Positions 16,056-25,075 are shown, numbered from the stretch's first letter. The stretch is 64,000 bases of DNA from Halocynthiibacter styelae (GCF_016123485.1 NZ_JADCKQ010000007.1:62001-126000), one strand, 5' to 3'. Program-made: numbers and translations. Notes: generated by a model from the sequence alone, not told the origin.

Positions 16056-17357
16056 TCAGGCCAGCATAGCCATCGGGTTTTCTAGATTCTGAACGATCGC
16101 TTCCAGAAGCTCTGCCCCAAGTGCCCCGTCAATGACCCGGTGATCGACGGAAAGGGTCACGGACATAACAGTGGCGACAGAAAGATCTCCATCAGTATTC
16201 ACCACAGGTTTCTTTTTACCCGCACCCACGGCCAGGATCGCCCCATGCGGAGGGTTGATCACGGCATCAAAGTTATCAATGCCCATCATGCCGAGGTTTG
16301 AAATCGCAAAGCTGCCACCCTGATACTCATGTGGCGCAAGTTTGCGGTCGCGGGCACGGGAGGCGAGATCTTTCATCTCGCTGGAGAGCGCGGAGAGTGT
16401 TTTCACCTCGGAATCCTGCAGGACAGGTGTGAACAAGCCGCCTTCAATTGCTACGGCGACCGCAACATCAGAAGCTTTCATCTTCAGGACACGATCACCG
16501 GCCCAGACAGCGTTGGCGTCAGGCACCTGTTGCAGTGCAAGCGCGCTGGCTTTGATGATGAAATCATTGACGGAAAGCTTTACGCCCCGGTGTTCCAGCT
16601 GTTTGTTCAGCTGACCCCGGAAGGCCAGAAGCGCATCCAGCTGAATATCGCGGCGCAGATAAAAATGCGGCACGGTCTGTTTGGCTTCCGTCAGGCGGGC
16701 GGCAATGGTTTTGCGCATACCATCCAACGCCACTTCCTCATATTCGCGGCCTTCATACATGCGGGCAACAGAGGCTGCGTCTGCGGATTGCGGCAGAGCC
16801 ACTGGCGTGGAAGCAGCAGTGGTAGCGGCCACAGAGGCAGGGGCGGTTGCCGTTGCACCTTCCACATCCGCCTTGATGATCCGCCCACGCGGGCCAGAGC
16901 CAGCGACTTGCGTCAGGTCCAGACCTTTGTCAGCCGCAATGCGTCGTGCAAGAGGGGTCGCGAAGATACGGTTGCCGTCTTTCGCGGGCGCTGCCGAAGC
17001 GGCTGTCGCAGGGGCAGGGGCTTCAGTGGCCACCTGCAGGGCTGCTTCAGTCCCTGCGTCGGACTTCGCCGACAGTGCCGCTGCAGGTGTTGTACTGATA
17101 TCATCAGCGCTTTCACCATCTTCCAGAAGTATAGCAATCACGGAATTCACGGCGACATTCGCCGTGCCTTCTGCGATCATGATCTTCCCGATCACGCCTT
17201 CATCCACGGCTTCAAATTCCATGGTGGCTTTGTCGGTCTCGATTTCGGCCAGAAGATCGCCGCTTTCCACGGTATCTCCTTCTTTCACCAGCCATTTCGC
17301 CAGCGTGCCTTCTTCCATTGTGGGGGAAAGGGCGGGCATAAGAATTTCTGTTGGCAT
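16056..17357 (-). CDS. pdhC: Pyruvate dehydrogenase E2, dihydrolipoamide acetyltransferase
   Basis: Transfers the acetyl group to CoA and forms the core of the pyruvate dehydrogenase complex in the cytoplasm. 433 residues: lipoyl domain 1-80 with Lys43 in [10 protein letters not shown]; Ala/Pro-rich linker; peripheral subunit-binding domain about 131-166 ([23 protein letters not shown]); second linker; catalytic domain with VDHRVIDG (His406, Asp410). Last gene of the pdhA-pdhB-pdhC operon, 12 bases after pdhB, RBS GGGAGA. The lipoyl domain is nearly the same as that at the start of pdhB, at both protein and DNA level. Confidence 0.97.
   Translation of the reverse strand: MPTEILMPALSPTMEEGTLAKWLVKEGDTVESGDLLAEIETDKATMEFEAVDEGVIGKIMIAEGTANVAVNSVIAILLEDGESADDISTTPAAALSAKSDAGTEAALQVATEAPAPATAASAAPAKDGNRIFATPLARRIAADKGLDLTQVAGSGPRGRIIKADVEGATATAPASVAATTAASTPVALPQSADAASVARMYEGREYEEVALDGMRKTIAARLTEAKQTVPHFYLRRDIQLDALLAFRGQLNKQLEHRGVKLSVNDFIIKASALALQQVPDANAVWAGDRVLKMKASDVAVAVAIEGGLFTPVLQDSEVKTLSALSSEMKDLASRARDRKLAPHEYQGGSFAISNLGMMGIDNFDAVINPPHGAILAVGAGKKKPVVNTDGDLSVATVMSVTLSVDHRVIDGALGAELLEAIVQNLENPMAMLA
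17118..17357 (-). repeat. Lipoyl-domain coding repeat, copy in pdhC
   Basis: First 80 codons of pdhC. Its partner lies at 18498-18737 in pdhB, same orientation, 1380 bases apart. Only about nine of the first 82 residues differ, and long runs of identical bases are shared. Recent duplication or gene conversion is implied; the coordinates mark the coding span and are not an alignment result. Confidence 0.7.
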
Positions 17358-17369
17358 TGCCTGTCTCCC

Positions 17370-18737
17370 TTAACGATACGTGACTTGTTTGACTGCCGCG
17401 ATGACCTCATCCGTGGTCACAAGCGCCAGTTTTTCAAGATTGGCCGCATATGGCATTGGTACGTCTTTGCCACAGCAGTTGATCACGGGCGCATCGAGGT
17501 AGTCAAAGGCACGTTCCATGATGGTGGCGGACAGGTGGTTGCCGATGGAGGCGACAGGCCAGCCTTCTTCAACCGTGACGCAGCGATTTGTTTTCATGAC
17601 AGAATTCAGAACTGTGTCGTAATCAATCGGACGCAGAGAGCGCAGATCAATGACCTCCGCAGAAATCCCGTCTTCCGCCAGCTTATCCGCTGCTTCCAGC
17701 GCATATTGCATGCCGATCCCGAAGCTCACGATGGTCACATCAGTGCCTTCGCGCCAGATTTTTGCTTTGCCGATTGGCACGGTGTAATCTTCAAGAACGG
17801 GCACATCAAATGAGCGGCCATAGAGGATCTCGTTTTCAAGGAAAACAACCGGGTTCGGGTCGCGGATCGCGCTTTTCAGCAGGCCTTTGGCATCGGCTGC
17901 AGAATAAGGCATCACAACTTTCAGGCCCGGGATCTGTGCATACCATGCGGCATAATCCTGGCTGTGTTGGGCACCTACACGGGCGGCGGCACCACTGGCA
18001 CCGCGGAAAACCATGGGCGCCCCCATCTGACCGCCAGACATATAAAGCGTTTTGGCGGCAGAGTTAATGATATGGTCAATCGCCTGCATCGCGAAGTTGA
18101 AGGTCATGAATTCGACAATCGGGCGCAGGCCCGCCATGGCAGACCCAGTCGCAATCCCGGTAAAACCATGTTCGGTGATTGGCGTGTCGATCACACGGCG
18201 CGCGCCGAATTCATCCAGCAGACCCTGGGACACTTTATAAGCGCCCTGGTATTCCGCCACTTCTTCACCCATCAGGTAAACAGTTTCGTCCCGGCGCATT
18301 TCTTCGGCCATCGCGTCGCGCAGAGCTTCGCGGACCGTGGTGGAACGCATCTCTGTGCCGGCCGGAATTTCGGTATCCTCTGGCACCACAGTCGCAACCG
18401 GGGTGGCTGCCACGGGCGCTGCGGTTTCTGTGGCTGTCGGGGCGGCATCGGCAACGGGGGCAGGGGCCGAAACAGCCGCTGTGGATGCGTCTTCGCCTTC
18501 TTCCAGCAGCACCGCAATCGCGGTGTTCACAGCCACATTCGCCGTGCCTTCTGCAATCAGGATCTTTCCGATTACGCCCTCATCCACCGCTTCAAATTCC
18601 ATAGTCGCTTTGTCGGTTTCGATCTCAGCCAGGATGTCGCCGCTTTCCACGGTGTCACCTTCTTTGACCAGCCATTTCGCCAGCGTACCCTCTTCCATCG
18701 TAGGGGACAGGGCAGGCATCAGTATTTCAATCGCCAT
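17370..18737 (-). CDS. pdhB: Pyruvate dehydrogenase E1 beta with N-terminal lipoyl domain
   Basis: 455 residues: lipoyl domain 1-80 (Lys43 in [10 protein letters not shown]), Ala/Pro/Thr-rich linker about 85-128, then the E1 beta transketolase-like fold ([64 protein letters not shown]). The extra lipoyl domain is a known variant in alphaproteobacteria; classical E1 beta lacks it. It forms the decarboxylating heterotetramer with pdhA. Located 26 bases after pdhA and 12 before pdhC, with AGGACGGAGA before the ATG. The linker is low complexity and could vary between strains. Confidence 0.97.
   Translation of the reverse strand: MAIEILMPALSPTMEEGTLAKWLVKEGDTVESGDILAEIETDKATMEFEAVDEGVIGKILIAEGTANVAVNTAIAVLLEEGEDASTAAVSAPAPVADAAPTATETAAPVAATPVATVVPEDTEIPAGTEMRSTTVREALRDAMAEEMRRDETVYLMGEEVAEYQGAYKVSQGLLDEFGARRVIDTPITEHGFTGIATGSAMAGLRPIVEFMTFNFAMQAIDHIINSAAKTLYMSGGQMGAPMVFRGASGAAARVGAQHSQDYAAWYAQIPGLKVVMPYSAADAKGLLKSAIRDPNPVVFLENEILYGRSFDVPVLEDYTVPIGKAKIWREGTDVTIVSFGIGMQYALEAADKLAEDGISAEVIDLRSLRPIDYDTVLNSVMKTNRCVTVEEGWPVASIGNHLSATIMERAFDYLDAPVINCCGKDVPMPYAANLEKLALVTTDEVIAAVKQVTYR
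18498..18737 (-). repeat. Lipoyl-domain coding repeat, copy in pdhB
   Basis: First 80 codons of pdhB, direct-repeat partner of 17118-17357. Recombination between the copies would delete the E1 beta catalytic domain while leaving a lipoyl-E2 frame, so conversion without deletion must be favoured by selection. Confidence 0.7.
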
Positions 18738-18763
18738 GTGTTTTTCTCCGTCCTGTCAGTGGC

Positions 18764-19759
18764 TTACGCTCTCGCGTAAATATCTGTCCAAAGTTCTTCA
18801 AGCGCCGGTTCCGGGCTTTCGCGTGAGAAATCAGCGGCCTCATTCACGACCTTCTTGATCTCTTTATCAATTGCTTTCAGATCATCTTCTGACGCGTGAT
18901 TGCCCGCAAGGATCAGCTCGCGCACATGTTCAATCGCATCGCGTTCTTCGCGTACTTTCTGGACTTCTTCCCGCGTGCGATATTTCGCCGGGTCAGACAT
19001 GGAATGGCCGCGATAACGATATGTTGTCATCTCAAGAATATAGGGGCCTTCGCCAGCACGGCAGTGGGCCACGGCTTTTTCTGTTGCCGCTTTCACCGCC
19101 AGAACATCCATGCCGTCCACTTCTTCACCCGGGATGCCAAAAGCAGCACCGCGTGTGTAAAGGTCAGGCGTGGAAGACGCCCGCTGTTGGCTTGTGCCCA
19201 TGGCGTACTGGTTGTTTTCGATCACGAAAATCACCGGCAGTTTCCAGAGAGATGCCATGTTGAAGGTTTCATAGACCTGGCCCTGGTTGGCTGCACCATC
19301 ACCAAAATAAGCAAAGCTCACCCGGTCATTGCCCATGTATTTATCTGCAAATGCCAGACCCGCACCCAGAGGCACCTGCGCGCCTACGATGCCGTGACCA
19401 CCGTAGAAATGTTTCTCTTTCGAGAACATATGCATAGAGCCGCCTTTGCCTTTGGAATAGCCGCCTTCGCGCCCGGTCAGTTCGGCCATCACGCCTTTCG
19501 GATCCATGCCGCAGGCCAGCATATGGCCGTGGTCGCGATATGAGGTAATGCGTTTATCGCCTTCCTCGGTCACGGCTTCAATGCCGGTGATGACGGCTTC
19601 CTGACCGATATAAAGGTGGCAGAAACCACCAATCAGCCCCATGCCATACAGCTGGCCGGCCTTTTCTTCGAATCGTCGGATCAGTAGCATATCCCGGTAG
19701 TAACCCAATAACTCCTCTGCAGAAGTATTTGATTTCCCGGTTTTTTTCTTTGCTGCCAT
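18764..19759 (-). CDS. pdhA: Pyruvate dehydrogenase E1 alpha
   Basis: Thiamine diphosphate-dependent decarboxylating subunit; 331 residues. The ThDP motif is GDGAANQG (153-160) with the closing Asn at about 182-183 (IENNQYAMGTS). Phosphorylation-loop equivalent YRYRGHSMSDPAKYRTREE is present near 270. The N terminus is Lys-rich. First gene of the operon: AGGAGGTAAG precedes the ATG, and an inverted repeat TAGTTTA-N4-TAAACTA lies 38-55 bases upstream, suggesting transcriptional control of the whole pdh operon. Confidence 0.97.
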   Translation of the reverse strand: MAAKKKTGKSNTSAEELLGYYRDMLLIRRFEEKAGQLYGMGLIGGFCHLYIGQEAVITGIEAVTEEGDKRITSYRDHGHMLACGMDPKGVMAELTGREGGYSKGKGGSMHMFSKEKHFYGGHGIVGAQVPLGAGLAFADKYMGNDRVSFAYFGDGAANQGQVYETFNMASLWKLPVIFVIENNQYAMGTSQQRASSTPDLYTRGAAFGIPGEEVDGMDVLAVKAATEKAVAHCRAGEGPYILEMTTYRYRGHSMSDPAKYRTREEVQKVREERDAIEHVRELILAGNHASEDDLKAIDKEIKKVVNEAADFSRESPEPALEELWTDIYARA

Positions 19760-19796
19760 GGCGTCTTACCTCCTGGGTGGGGCGCGAGATTGCAGT

Positions 19797-19814
19797 TAGT
19801 TTAGCGTTAAACTA
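19797..19814 (-). promoter_or_regulatory. Operator-like inverted repeat before pdhA
   Basis: TAGTTTA 19797-19803 and TAAACTA 19808-19814 with a GCGT centre, perfect arms, 38 bases upstream of the pdhA start. The surrounding AT-rich run (ACTATATATAAAGG) may hold the promoter -10. Binding protein unknown; position fits a repressor or activator of the pyruvate dehydrogenase operon. Confidence 0.45.
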
Positions 19815-19927
19815 TATATAAAGGATAAATTCCGGCAAGGCGAGAAAAAACTATAATACCTCAAATACCGGTGAAGCGATTACTGTCACGGGGGAGGCAA
19901 GGCCAGTGGCAAATAGAGATTTTCAGA

Positions 19928-20221
19928 TCAGGGAATGATCACTTCGTCTGCGCGAACGTAACCCAGGCGATCACGGGCCTGTTGGTCCAGCAGATCAAGA
20001 TCAAGGAAATTGTCAGAGAGGCGCAGGGTTTTGTTTTCCAGATCGGCGACTTCTGCCTGATACATTTCCAATGTCTCATGCAGCTCCTGCGCTTCAGCTT
20101 CTGCCTGAACGCGTTGGAAGAGCCCGCCATCGCCCTGCACAGCCGTAAAGCTGAAGTACATGCCTAAGAAAAGACATGTGCCGTAATACAGAAATGGTCC
20201 GATGGCGGGTCTGGTCTTCAT
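19928..20221 (-). CDS. Septum formation initiator family protein (FtsB-like)
   Basis: 97 residues from the ATG at 20221 with GAGG six bases upstream. One membrane helix at about 8-26 (FLYYGTCLFLGMYFSFTAV) followed by a leucine/glutamate-rich coiled coil (QAEAEAQELHETLEMYQAEVADLENKT in pieces, about 36-62) and a short C-terminal part with LDLLDQQARDRLGYV, the DivIC/FtsB signature. Such proteins link early and late divisome components. It precedes pdhA in the same direction, an arrangement common in alphaproteobacteria, but 168 bases with an operator separate them. Confidence 0.88.
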   Translation of the reverse strand: MKTRPAIGPFLYYGTCLFLGMYFSFTAVQGDGGLFQRVQAEAEAQELHETLEMYQAEVADLENKTLRLSDNFLDLDLLDQQARDRLGYVRADEVIIP

Positions 20222-20357
20222 CGATAGCCTCAATATATCCACCTCTTTTCGGGCGGTGAATACACAATGCCACAAGTGATTCGCTTTGTGAATCCCTTAT
20301 GATTCGATTTTGTGATTTTTTTGTATGATCCGAAAAAAGTGAGTCAGATTTATCGCA

Positions 20358-20381
20358 TAAAAAAGGGCGCCGCAGCGCCCC
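20358..20381 (-). terminator. Intrinsic terminator of the aldolase gene
   Basis: On the - strand GGGCGC-TGCG-GCGCCC (20380-20375 and 20370-20365) followed by six T (20364-20359). It lies 24 bases past the aldolase stop. Strong and perfect. Confidence 0.9.
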
Positions 20382-20404
20382 ATTCAAATCTTATCCGGCT
20401 GAAT

Positions 20405-21298
20405 TCAGCCTGCAACAGATGCCGCATGGATGGACCCAACGGAGGCATCCAGGGTCGCATCAAATTCTGCTTCTGACTGCTGTGCAGACAGGCCTTCGGT
20501 CAGCGCGCGGGAGAAGCTTGCAATCATGCCGCTGTTCTCAGACAGGCGACGGTTGGCTTCATCACGGTTATAACCGCCGGACAGGGCCACAACGCGCATC
20601 ACCTTCGGGTGATCCACCAGGGCTTTATACTGGTTTGCCGCTTCTGGCAGGGTCAGTTTCAGCATCACCTGCTGGCCTTCCGGCACCATATCAAGAGACG
20701 CCAGGATCGCGTCGCGCAGCATATCTTCCGCGTCGGATTTGTCTTCCATGTTGATGTTGATTTCAGGTTCAACGATCGGCATCAGGCCATGGGCCAGAAT
20801 ATCGCCAGCCAGTTCAAACTGCTGTGCAACATTGGCTTTGATGCCCTTAGAGGACGCCTGATTGATCACAGAACGCATCTTGGTGCCGAAAATACCTTTG
20901 GACACAGCTTTTTCCAGCAGCGTATCCAGACCATCAATCGGCTTCATCAGTTGAACGCCATTGGCTTCGTCTGCCAGACCTTTGTCGATCTTCAGGAAAG
21001 GCACAACGCCACAGCTGTCCCACAGATATTGCGCAGTCGGCACGCCGTCCACGTCACGATCCATGGTCATTTCAAACAGGATCGCGCCAACAACGCGCGC
21101 GCCTGTGAAAGCGTCAGATTTGATGATCCGTGTGCGCATCGCGTGGATCTGATCGAACATTTCGGCTTCGCCGTTATAAGCGTCTGCTTCCACACCATAA
21201 AGCGCCAGCGCCTTCGGGGTGGAACCGCCGCTCTGGTCCAGAGCCGCTACAAAGCCGCCGCCATTGGTCATCTGTTCGGTTTGTTTTTCTTTAGACAT
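20405..21298 (-). CDS. fba: Class I fructose-bisphosphate aldolase
   Basis: Schiff-base aldolase of glycolysis/gluconeogenesis; 297 residues. N-terminal GGGFVAALDQSGGSTPKAL is typical of the bacterial class I enzyme; the presumed Schiff-base lysine lies in VMLKLTLPE (about 223) and the acid pair in PIVEPEININ (about 182-190). Located downstream of pgk in the same direction with 126 bases between, including two hairpins, so it may have its own message. Strong terminator follows. Class II aldolase signatures (zinc His residues) are absent. Confidence 0.93.
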   Translation of the reverse strand: MSKEKQTEQMTNGGGFVAALDQSGGSTPKALALYGVEADAYNGEAEMFDQIHAMRTRIIKSDAFTGARVVGAILFEMTMDRDVDGVPTAQYLWDSCGVVPFLKIDKGLADEANGVQLMKPIDGLDTLLEKAVSKGIFGTKMRSVINQASSKGIKANVAQQFELAGDILAHGLMPIVEPEININMEDKSDAEDMLRDAILASLDMVPEGQQVMLKLTLPEAANQYKALVDHPKVMRVVALSGGYNRDEANRRLSENSGMIASFSRALTEGLSAQQSEAEFDATLDASVGSIHAASVAG

Positions 21299-21327
21299 TC
21301 GTTCCGCCCGGGCAATTGGTTACAAAT

Positions 21328-21355
21328 CTGCCCCGCTTTTAGGCCAGCGGGGCAG
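21328..21355. terminator. Strong hairpin between pgk and aldolase genes
   Basis: Perfect nine-base stem CTGCCCCGC 21328-21336 / GCGGGGCAG 21347-21355, loop of ten. On the - strand it is followed only by ATTTGT, so it may be an inefficient terminator of pgk or a stabilising 5' structure of the aldolase message. A second hairpin, CTGCGTT 21404-21410 / AACGCAG 21417-21423, sits directly behind the pgk stop. Confidence 0.5.
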
Positions 21356-21424
21356 GGCTGGCAATTGTGATAGCGCCAACATGTCCATGCAGGCGCATCA
21401 TAGCTGCGTTACGTTAAACGCAGA

Positions 21425-22627
21425 TTAATCTTCAAGCGCGGCAACACCGGGCAGGGTCTTGCCTTCCATCCATTCAAGGAACGCGCCGCCCGCGGTGGAG
21501 ATATAAGAGAAATCATCGCCTTTCCCTGCCGCATTGATCGCTGCCACCGTGTCACCGCCACCAGCAACAGAGACAAGCGCACCGGCATTGGTCTGCGCAG
21601 CAATCACGTCAAGCATCGCAAAAGTACCGGTCTGGAAAGGTTCCATTTCAAACACACCAAGCGGGCCATTCATGATCAGAGTTTTCGCGCCCTTCACGAC
21701 CTCTGCGATATAGGCGCTGCTGTCTGGGCCAACATCCAGGATCATCGCATCATCAGGGCAAGCATCCACCGCGACAATATCGTGGTCGGCATTGGCTTTG
21801 AATTCTCGCGCAACAGTGATGTCACGCGGCAGAACGACTTCGCAACCGGCCGCCTCAGCTTTCGCAAGAATCTCGCGGGCGGTATCGGCCAGATCATGTT
21901 CACACAGGGATTTGCCGACGTTCACGCCTTTTGCCGCAAGGAACGTATTCGCCATGCCGCCACCAATCACCAGGTGATCCGCTTTGCCCACAAGATTGCC
22001 CAGGAGGTCCAGTTTGGTCGATACTTTCGCACCACCAACCACAGCCACAACCGGGCGTTCCGGCGCGCCAAGTGCGCCTTCCAGGGCTTCAAGTTCCGCC
22101 TGCATCAGACGTCCGGCACAGGCAGGCAGAAGACGTGCGATCGCCTCAGTAGATGCATGAGCACGGTGGGCCGCAGAAAATGCATCATTGCAATAAATAT
22201 CGCCAAGCGCCGCAAGGGATGCTGCGAACATCGCGTCATTCTTTGTTTCTTCTGCGTGGAAACGAGTGTTTTCCAGCAGCAGGGTTTCACCGGCTTCCAG
22301 TGCTGCAACGCCTTGTTTGGCTTCTGCGCCAATGCAGTTTGCGGCAAATCTGACAGGGCTGCCAAGCGCGCCTTCCAGAGCCTCGCGCACCATGCCAAGG
22401 GACATATCTGCGCGCACTTCGCCTTTGGGGCGGCCGAAATGTGCCAGCAACACCGGTTTGCCACCGGCAGCGAGAACATCCTTCACCGTGGGCAGGATCC
22501 GCTCAATCCGGGTCATATCGGTGACGCGTCCGTCTTCCATTGGCACGTTGATATCCACACGGATCAGCACAACCTTGCCGGCCAGATCCATATCATCGAG
22601 TGTCTTCCAGGGTTTTGCGGCAGCCAT
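21425..22627 (-). CDS. pgk: Phosphoglycerate kinase
   Basis: 400 residues. Converts 1,3-bisphosphoglycerate and ADP to 3-phosphoglycerate and ATP. N-terminal substrate-binding half begins [29 protein letters not shown] (split about 6-34) with [11 protein letters not shown]; hinge and nucleotide half carry [34 protein letters not shown] and the C-terminal [15 protein letters not shown] 22627 has GGAG seven bases before it; codons upstream to 22687 are open but unlikely. Divergent from the cyclophilin pair. Confidence 0.97.
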   Translation of the reverse strand: MAAAKPWKTLDDMDLAGKVVLIRVDINVPMEDGRVTDMTRIERILPTVKDVLAAGGKPVLLAHFGRPKGEVRADMSLGMVREALEGALGSPVRFAANCIGAEAKQGVAALEAGETLLLENTRFHAEETKNDAMFAASLAALGDIYCNDAFSAAHRAHASTEAIARLLPACAGRLMQAELEALEGALGAPERPVVAVVGGAKVSTKLDLLGNLVGKADHLVIGGGMANTFLAAKGVNVGKSLCEHDLADTAREILAKAEAAGCEVVLPRDITVAREFKANADHDIVAVDACPDDAMILDVGPDSSAYIAEVVKGAKTLIMNGPLGVFEMEPFQTGTFAMLDVIAAQTNAGALVSVAGGGDTVAAINAAGKGDDFSYISTAGGAFLEWMEGKTLPGVAALED

Positions 22628-22754
22628 AACGCACTCCAAAGCATAAATTTCGCATCCTTTAACACAACATCCCGGCACATACGTCAATTCTGCTTTTCCC
22701 CGGCGGGTGCTTTAGATAAGCTTCGCGGCAAATATCATACAAAGGACGCCCAAA

Positions 22755-23261
22755 ATGGCTGAAATCAAAGATCCCGAAAACACCATCATCATGGAAACCA
22801 CCAAAGGCACTGTGACCATCGCACTGCTGCCAGACGTTGCACCAAAGCACGTAGAGCGTATGAAGACCCTGGCGCGTGCCGGCGAATATGATGGTGTTGT
22901 TTTTCACCGCGTGATTGACGGTTTCATGGCGCAGACCGGTGACGTTGCAAACGGCAACTGGGACAAAGATTTCAACATTGGCCGCGCGGGCACGGGTGGA
23001 TCTTCCCATGATGATCTGCCAGCTGAATTCTCTAAGGTTCCACATGCACGTGGGTCCATCGGCGCTGCACGTTCCGCCAACCCGAACTCTGCCAACAGCC
23101 AGTTTTTCATCAACTTCAAAGACAATGACTTCCTGAACGGTCAGTACACTGTTTACGGTCAGGTGATTGAAGGCATGGACATTGTTGACGAAATTCAGCG
23201 TGGCGAGCCACCAATGAACCCGGATCGCATGACTTCTGTGAAAGTGGCGTCAGATGCCTAA
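22755..23261 (+). CDS. ppiB: Cytoplasmic peptidyl-prolyl cis-trans isomerase, cyclophilin type
   Basis: 168 residues, no signal peptide. Cyclophilin motifs FHRVIDGFMAQTGDV (about 54-68), GSIGAARSANPNSANSQFFI (about 99-118) and LNGQYTVYGQVIEGMDIV are complete, including the Arg/Phe/Gln active-site set. It overlaps the following exported paralogue by eight bases, so both are made from one message. Codon choice is of the highly expressed type. RBS is weak (AAAGGACG, about 8 bases upstream). Confidence 0.94.
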   Translation: MAEIKDPENTIIMETTKGTVTIALLPDVAPKHVERMKTLARAGEYDGVVFHRVIDGFMAQTGDVANGNWDKDFNIGRAGTGGSSHDDLPAEFSKVPHARGSIGAARSANPNSANSQFFINFKDNDFLNGQYTVYGQVIEGMDIVDEIQRGEPPMNPDRMTSVKVASDA

Positions 23262-23856
23262 GCTTGACGTTCTTCCGGCAACCCTTGGGGCGCTGGGGCT
23301 TGGCATTCTGGGGGTGTTCTATTTTGCAACGCTCCCGGCGCAGGCCCAGGACAACCCCGACACACCGAATTTGGTGATCGAGGTTGACGGCAGCACCCAG
23401 GGTCAGATCGTGATTGATCTGATGCCTGGCGTTGCACCGCAGCATGTGGAACGTGTGACCACGCTGGCTTCGGATGGAAAATATGACGGGGTGGTGTTCC
23501 ATCGCGTGATTGATGGCTTCATGGCGCAGACGGGTGATGTGGAATTTGGCCGTCTCGGCGAAAACCTGCGTCGTGCCGGCACTGGTGGCTCTGACCAACC
23601 GGATGTTCCTGCCGAATTCGGGGATGTTTCCTTTGATCGCGGGACTGTTGGCATGGCGCGTTCGGGTCATCCTGATTCCGCGAACAGCCAGTTCTTCATC
23701 ATGTTTGAACCAGCCCCGCATCTGAACGGGCAGTACACTGTCTTTGGTCAGGTTGTGGAAGGTCAGGAGGTGGTTGATGCCATCAAACGTGGTGCCCCCG
23801 GCAGTGGTTCGGTCGATGACCCCGACTATATGAAGTCTGTCACTGTGACTGAATAA
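23254..23856 (+). CDS. Exported cyclophilin-type peptidyl-prolyl isomerase
   Basis: 200 residues with an N-terminal signal sequence (about 1-31, LGALGLGILGVFYFATLPAQAQ) and then a cyclophilin domain: FHRVIDGFMAQTGDV, GTVGMARSGHPDSANSQFFI, LNGQYTVFGQVVEGQEVV. A tandem paralogue of the preceding cytoplasmic enzyme; the pair serves the two compartments. Eight-base overlap with it suggests coupling. The strong hairpin with T-run after the stop ends the operon. Confidence 0.93.
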   Translation: MPKLDVLPATLGALGLGILGVFYFATLPAQAQDNPDTPNLVIEVDGSTQGQIVIDLMPGVAPQHVERVTTLASDGKYDGVVFHRVIDGFMAQTGDVEFGRLGENLRRAGTGGSDQPDVPAEFGDVSFDRGTVGMARSGHPDSANSQFFIMFEPAPHLNGQYTVFGQVVEGQEVVDAIKRGAPGSGSVDDPDYMKSVTVTE

Positions 23857-23863
23857 TACTTAG

Positions 23864-23895
23864 AACGGCGCCTCTCGCGGCGCCGTTTTCTTTCT
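23864..23895 (+). terminator. Terminator of the cyclophilin operon
   Basis: AACGGCGCC 23864-23872 / GGCGCCGTT 23879-23887, loop TCTCGC, followed by TTCTTTCT. Lies eight bases past the stop. It is fused to a double-hairpin repeat that starts at 23883. Confidence 0.85.
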
Positions 23896-23928
23896 AAGAA
23901 AACGGTTCGGAAACTTTGAAAGTTTCCG
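23883..23928. repeat. Double-hairpin 3'-end repeat, copy 1
   Basis: Two adjacent hairpins: CCGTTTTCTT 23883-23892 / AAGAAAACGG 23896-23905, then CGGAAACTTT 23908-23917 / AAAGTTTCCG 23919-23928. A near-identical copy is at 34327-34372 and an architectural relative at 39250-39297. This copy overlaps the last codons of the FemAB-like gene on the - strand. Confidence 0.75.
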
Positions 23929-24826
23929 GCTCACCTCCACAAAAGTTTCTGAAACCAGAGAGGCGTGATGGCAACCGTCTTGCCAGAGGCGCGAGTGTGT
24001 TCATATAAAGCCAGGTTCCACCCTGACGCTGTGCGTTTGCCCCGATTCCAAGTTTGAAACGGGTCAGGGCTTCTGCATCTTTTCCGTTCAGAACGCCCAG
24101 ATCAAGCTGAATATAGCCTCGTTCTGACAGCCAGCACATAGCACGCCATAAAAGCAGGTTCATGGCATTCAGTTGCCGTCCCTCGGGAAGGTTGTGTCCG
24201 ATCTGCCAGGTGGCCATCCGTCGGTGTAACAGCACCACAATTCCGGCGATGATCTCACCCTGGTACTGTGCCTCAAACACTTTCGCCTGTCCGGGGTTGA
24301 TCTGTCCAAACATCGTTGAGAACCCTGCCGGATACCCTCGATACCCTTTTTGCCGGGCCTGTGTGTCTTCCGTGGCAATCAGCCAGTGACGGTCCTGCAG
24401 ATCATAGCATTTCACTTTGATTTTACACGCTTCCGCCCGCCGCAATCTGTTGCGCCATTTCTGCCCCATGGCGCTGCGCATGTTTTGCGCGCCCCCCAGA
24501 TCGGTTATGCCCAGAGTTACAGGGGTGATCAGCGGCCAGAAGCCATGATTTCGCAACAGATCTGATCTGCAGGGGGGCGCATTGAGCAACAGCGGTGTTG
24601 TGTTGTGATACTGTTGCCAGTGCTGCAGCCAGGCTTCCATATTTCCGACAGGTCCGCGCGTTACCAGATCCACAAGGCCAAAGCCGCCAATCCCTTTGCT
24701 TTGCACCTGCCAGGACAGGCCGCTGCTATTGCATACGTGGTGCGTCACAAGTTGTCCCATGGCTATCAGGCAGCGTGCGAACTCCGGGCTTTGTTGCAGG
24801 GGCAGGAGAGGGGGCCGATTTTCCAT
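23894..24826 (-). CDS. FemAB/GNAT-like acyltransferase-type protein
   Basis: 310 residues resembling GNAT proteins of the FemAB-like group: QKWRNRLRRAEACKIKV (about 121-137, recalling the N-acyltransferase entry helix), a second half with AKVFEAQYQGEIIAGIVVLLH and GHNLPEGRQLNAMNLLLWRAM, then LDLGVLNGKDAEALTRFKLG. Substrate unknown; FemAB relatives attach amino acids to peptidoglycan or lipids, so an envelope role is possible. The last eleven residues (ETFKVSEPFS and neighbours) and the stop are encoded inside a dispersed hairpin repeat, so the C terminus may have been replaced. RBS weak. Confidence 0.75.
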   Translation of the reverse strand: MENRPPLLPLQQSPEFARCLIAMGQLVTHHVCNSSGLSWQVQSKGIGGFGLVDLVTRGPVGNMEAWLQHWQQYHNTTPLLLNAPPCRSDLLRNHGFWPLITPVTLGITDLGGAQNMRSAMGQKWRNRLRRAEACKIKVKCYDLQDRHWLIATEDTQARQKGYRGYPAGFSTMFGQINPGQAKVFEAQYQGEIIAGIVVLLHRRMATWQIGHNLPEGRQLNAMNLLLWRAMCWLSERGYIQLDLGVLNGKDAEALTRFKLGIGANAQRQGGTWLYMNTLAPLARRLPSRLSGFRNFCGGEPETFKVSEPFS

Positions 24827-24871
24827 GTGCCCATTAATGAAAATTAAACTTTAAATCTGGTTAATAGTCTT

Positions 24872-25018
24872 ATGAAACACCAGAACGTTCGCAGATTAAA
24901 AACGGGAGATATTCCCGCCCCGCAATTCACACCGGCGGCGGCGCTTCTGCTTGCTCTGATCCTCTCAATTCCTTTCATTTTCATAGGAATGGCGGAGGTT
25001 TTGCGCGCCCTGATATAA
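24872..25018 (+). CDS. Possible 48-residue single-pass membrane protein
   Basis: Short frame from ATG 24872 to TAA 25016-25018. Residues 1-21 are polar and basic (KHQNVRRLKTGDIPAP), residues 22-41 a clean hydrophobic helix (AAALLLALILSIPFIFIGMA), then VLRALI. The positive-inside charge pattern predicts an N-in membrane protein. No good RBS is visible; a TTAAAT/TTAATA sequence just upstream could be a -10 for a leaderless message. It lies between the divergent FemAB-like gene and the tyrS terminator. I do not recognise a family. Confidence 0.45.
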   Translation: MKHQNVRRLKTGDIPAPQFTPAAALLLALILSIPFIFIGMAEVLRALI

Positions 25019-25048
25019 AAAGCCCTGCAACATCAGATGCTGCAGGGC
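25016..25048 (-). terminator. Terminator of tyrS
   Basis: On the - strand GCCCTGCA 25048-25041 / TGCAGGGC 25029-25022 followed by TTTTTA (25021-25016). Twenty-eight bases past the tyrS stop. It also sits directly after the small + frame. Confidence 0.85.
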
Positions 25049-25075
25049 CTTGCATTTCAGAATGTCAGGAAAAGA

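Noticed and set aside
16329-17813. 494-codon + strand frame opposite pdhC and pdhB
   Set aside because: Covers two genes with clear lipoyl and catalytic motifs; translation is Cys/His/Phe-rich and featureless.
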